Source: Prevotella sp.
GTDB taxonomy: Bacteria; Bacteroidota; Bacteroidia; Bacteroidales; Bacteroidaceae
DNA length: 64,000 nucleotides
Direction of reading: 5' to 3'
Assembly: GCA_017541365.1 (NCBI GenBank)
Contig: JAFXZF010000003.1
Location: forward strand, 7,001 to 71,000
Part shown: positions 63,584 to 64,000 of the stretch, piece by piece
Layout: the number at the start of each line of letters is the position of its first letter
How positions within the stretch are numbered: the first letter of the stretch is position 1
The notes under the pieces: model-generated
Told to the model about the DNA's origin: nothing
The model's database searches: none
Seen by the model: the letters and a program-made list of their open reading frames with translations, nothing else
Program-made: the position numbers and the translations under genes

Positions 63584-63796
63584 ATGTTTACAATCCGTTC
63601 ATACACCAAGAAGGAGCTGGCGCTGATGTACTTCCCCGACAGCTCGCCACGCACGGCGGTAAACCACCTCATGGCGTGGGTCAGGCGCTGTCCTGCCCTG
63701 TGGCAGCAACTTGCCGACATGGGCTATCAACCCACCTGCAAGGCATTCACGCCCAGGCAGGTAAGGGCTATCACCGAAATGCTCGGCGAACCGTGA
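63584..63796 (+). CDS. DUF4248 domain protein
   Basis: A 70-aa protein matching DUF4248 (FTIRSYTKKELALMYFPDSSPRTAVNHLMAW). The family is common in Bacteroidota, often next to DUF3987/VirE-type genes, HU-like DNA-binding proteins and amidases. The pattern TKKELALMYFP...AVNHL suggests a small helix-turn-helix DNA-binding role (inference). It starts 118 bp after the primase gene. A promoter follows at 63869 and the neighbour expected from other genomes would lie beyond the right edge. Confidence 0.85.
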   Translation: MFTIRSYTKKELALMYFPDSSPRTAVNHLMAWVRRCPALWQQLADMGYQPTCKAFTPRQVRAITEMLGEP

Positions 63797-63868
63797 GGGT
63801 GCTTTAAAGAATGTTCCTTAATCGCACGGCAAGGTGCATTATCGCACGAGCAGCGGCGCAGAATGTAG

Positions 63869-63876
63869 TAACTTTG
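63869..63876 (+). promoter_or_regulatory. -7 element near the right edge
   Basis: TAACTTTG then TA. No start codon with a clear gene is inside the window, so it probably serves a gene to the right. Confidence 0.5.
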
Positions 63877-63928
63877 TATGCAGAAAGGAAAGCTACACCG
63901 CCCTCATGCAGATGCAATGCCTCAGCGC

Positions 63929-63970
63929 GCGGAAGCAGCGCCTCCATAGGCGGAAGCTATGCCTCTACAT
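63929..63970. repeat. 21-nt tandem repeat (GCGGAAGC core)
   Basis: Units start at 63929 and 63950 with GCCTC spaced alike. Same style of period as the arrays at 19936 and 32106. Confidence 0.55.
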
Positions 63971-63971
63971 T

Positions 63972-64000
63972 ATTCAAAATTTTCAATTTTCAATTTTCAA
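63972..64000. repeat. TCAATTT heptamer array at the window edge
   Basis: Three to four TTCAATTT units, cut by the window end. Same unit as upstream of carB. Confidence 0.7.

Overview
The window comes from a member of the Bacteroidota, most likely a Prevotellaceae (Prevotella-like) chromosome. Three things point there: promoters with the Bacteroidota -7 element TAnnTTTG(C) and a loose TTTG near -33; families largely confined to this phylum (DUF4421, DUF4296, DUF4494, DUF3987, DUF4248, the GGGtGRT/Fe-S scaffold pair, class 1B PyrD/PyrK); and closest recognisable protein versions that are Bacteroides/Prevotella-like. The genus is not certain from sequence alone.

Layout. 1-3495: end of a capsule/exopolysaccharide locus (sugar transferase fragment, Wzc-type tyrosine kinase, small HAD protein). 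3578-6719 (minus): pyrD-pyrK-pepD. 6861-10545: OmpH-like lipoprotein, Gfo/Idh/MocA oxidoreductase, DUF4421 protein, Wza-like export lipoprotein. 10580-19470: glmS, carA, carB, dapA and an MFS sugar transporter. 19471-20276: a gene-poor, repeat-rich gap. 20277-28897: valS, a membrane protein, hisB, uxaB, a TIGR02757 protein, mscL (minus) and gap. 29051-31512 (minus): glycosyltransferase and mtaB. 31844-32736: a 49-aa lipoprotein, tRNA-Cys with a partial duplicate, tRNA-Leu. 32876-41868: aminotransferase, ABC permease, ileS, DksA-like protein, lspA, DUF4296 lipoprotein, smpB, recR. 41904-44295: DUF4375 protein and the Fe-S scaffold/GGGtGRT pair. 44399-58281 (minus): tamB, yggS, DUF4494, a complete trp operon (order trpD-C-F-A-B-E-G), a GH28 pectinase-like enzyme and a membrane protein. 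58438-64000: an accessory block with a broken REP-type transposase, an unrecognised 399-aa protein, a small unknown protein, DUF3987, a CHC2 primase-like protein and DUF4248.

How it works together. Most of the window is housekeeping: pyrimidine (carAB, pyrDK), tryptophan, histidine and lysine synthesis, amino-sugar supply (glmS), Val and Ile tRNA charging, lipoprotein maturation, trans-translation and recombination repair. UxaB and the GH28 enzyme suggest galacturonate/pectin use. The polysaccharide genes suggest a capsule. The last 5 kb looks like a replication/primase-type accessory module of the kind often seen in Bacteroidota genomes.

The most unusual signal is repeat biology rather than one gene cassette. 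Short tandem 6-9-mers, G/C-rich palindromic (REP-like) repeats and a TACGATACGC-type repeat lie in many intergenic gaps. The same sequences also sit in frame inside valS, ileS, mtaB, the TIGR02757 gene, the DUF3987 gene and the primase gene. A near-identical 30-mer is shared, in opposite orientation, by valS and the primase gene. A decayed REP-associated transposase fragment lies in the accessory block.
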